DNA of 7,734 nucleotides from Alcaligenaceae bacterium (GTDB lineage: Bacteria; Pseudomonadota; Gammaproteobacteria; Burkholderiales; Burkholderiaceae). The stretch covers positions 1 to 7,734 of the forward strand of contig CANFEI010000043.1 of the NCBI GenBank assembly GCA_947445495.1, in the 5' to 3' direction. Positions 7,304-7,734 of this stretch are shown piece after piece (within the stretch, counting starts at the first letter, position 1; each line of letters begins with the position of its first letter). The position numbers and the translations under genes were made by a program. The notes beneath the pieces were generated by a model that was given only the letters and a program-made list of their open reading frames with translations, was not told the DNA's origin and searched no databases.

Positions 7304-7734
7304 GTGTCGAGTGTGAACCTGCCTGCCGTACGCACCTATCTTTTAGGTTTACAGCAAAATATCGTCTCTGCCCTTGAAGCAGCAGGTGATCAAAGTTTTT
7401 TGCGCGACGAATGGGCGCGCGCCGAGGGTGGTGGTGGCATCTCCCGCTTGATCGAAGGTGGTGCGTTGTTTGAACGCGCAGGCGTACTGTTTAGTCATGT
7501 TAAAGGCAAGATACTGCCCCCCTCAGCCTCCGCGCATCGCCCAGAAGTTGCCGGACGCGCCTGGGAGGCGATGGGGGTGTCCATGGTCTTGCACCCTCGC
7601 AACCCCTACATCCCTACCGTGCACATGAATGTGCGCCTGTTTGTTGCACAAGCGCCGAGCGGTTCCAACCAAGAAGATATCTTCTGGTTTGGTGGGGGCA
7701 TGGATCTGACGCCTTACTATGCCTTTGAAGAAGA
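7304..7734 (+). CDS. hemF: Oxygen-dependent coproporphyrinogen III oxidase, N-terminal part
   Basis: HemF performs the oxidative decarboxylation of coproporphyrinogen III to protoporphyrinogen IX in haem synthesis, using molecular oxygen, in the cytoplasm. The first 143 codons are present, about half of a family protein of roughly 300 residues; the rest lies past the window edge. Visible matches to E. coli HemF are AEGGGGISR (40-48), [13 protein letters not shown] (56-68), [20 protein letters not shown] (74-93), [15 protein letters not shown] (97-111), containing the conserved His107, and [16 protein letters not shown] (128-143). The reading frame is open from the purD stop to the edge. No ATG precedes the homology: the first candidate is GTG at 7304, immediately after the purD TAA, with GTG at 7313 second. 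Abutting purD and sharing its operon implies coupled translation. An aerobic or microaerobic lifestyle is implied, since anaerobes rely on HemN. Confidence 0.95.
   Translation, partial: MSSVNLPAVRTYLLGLQQNIVSALEAAGDQSFLRDEWARAEGGGGISRLIEGGALFERAGVLFSHVKGKILPPSASAHRPEVAGRAWEAMGVSMVLHPRNPYIPTVHMNVRLFVAQAPSGSNQEDIFWFGGGMDLTPYYAFEE

Noticed and set aside
1..7734. A hidden mobile element, defence system, CRISPR array or secondary-metabolite cluster
   Set aside because: Nearly all of the sequence is accounted for by conserved core genes in a known order. No repeats, integrases, tRNAs or atypical-composition stretches were seen.

Overview
The window looks like ordinary chromosomal housekeeping DNA from a betaproteobacterium, most likely of the order Burkholderiales and plausibly Alcaligenaceae-like. 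Three things suggest this. The encoded proteins closely resemble what I remember of Bordetella and relatives, especially PepN and the class I FBPase. The gene orders pepN-fbp and yebC-purD-hemF are ones I associate with that group. At the left edge lies the start of a probable Bug/TctC-type periplasmic receptor, a family greatly expanded in Alcaligenaceae. Base composition is moderate by eye and looks even across the genes. I see no insertion sequence, integrase, tRNA, rRNA, CRISPR array or prophage gene.

Layout: (1) 1-155, minus strand: N-terminus of a secreted substrate-binding protein that runs off the left edge. (2) 156-323: a divergent intergenic region with a 14-bp perfect palindrome, an imperfect hairpin, a nine-base homopolymer and a good -10 hexamer for the rightward genes. 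(3) 324-4068, plus strand: pepN (M1 aminopeptidase N) and, 22 bases later, fbp (fructose-1,6-bisphosphatase). (4) 4077-4110: a strong hairpin terminator that can act in both directions. (5) 4147-5133, minus strand: qor (NADPH:quinone reductase, QorA type), converging on fbp. (6) 5134-5267: a second divergent promoter region. (7) 5268 to the right edge, plus strand: a tightly packed run of yebC, purD and hemF. yebC and purD overlap by 4 bases. hemF starts with GTG directly after the purD stop codon and is cut off at the window end.

Together the genes cover peptide turnover (PepN), gluconeogenesis (Fbp), quinone/NADPH redox chemistry (Qor), translation-associated YebC, purine synthesis (PurD) and oxygen-dependent haem synthesis (HemF). 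They do not form one pathway. The coupling is at the level of transcription and translation. I found no convincing new biological system. The most useful second-look items are the operator-like dyads upstream of pepN, the stop-adjacent GTG start of hemF, and the weak Shine-Dalgarno of fbp.
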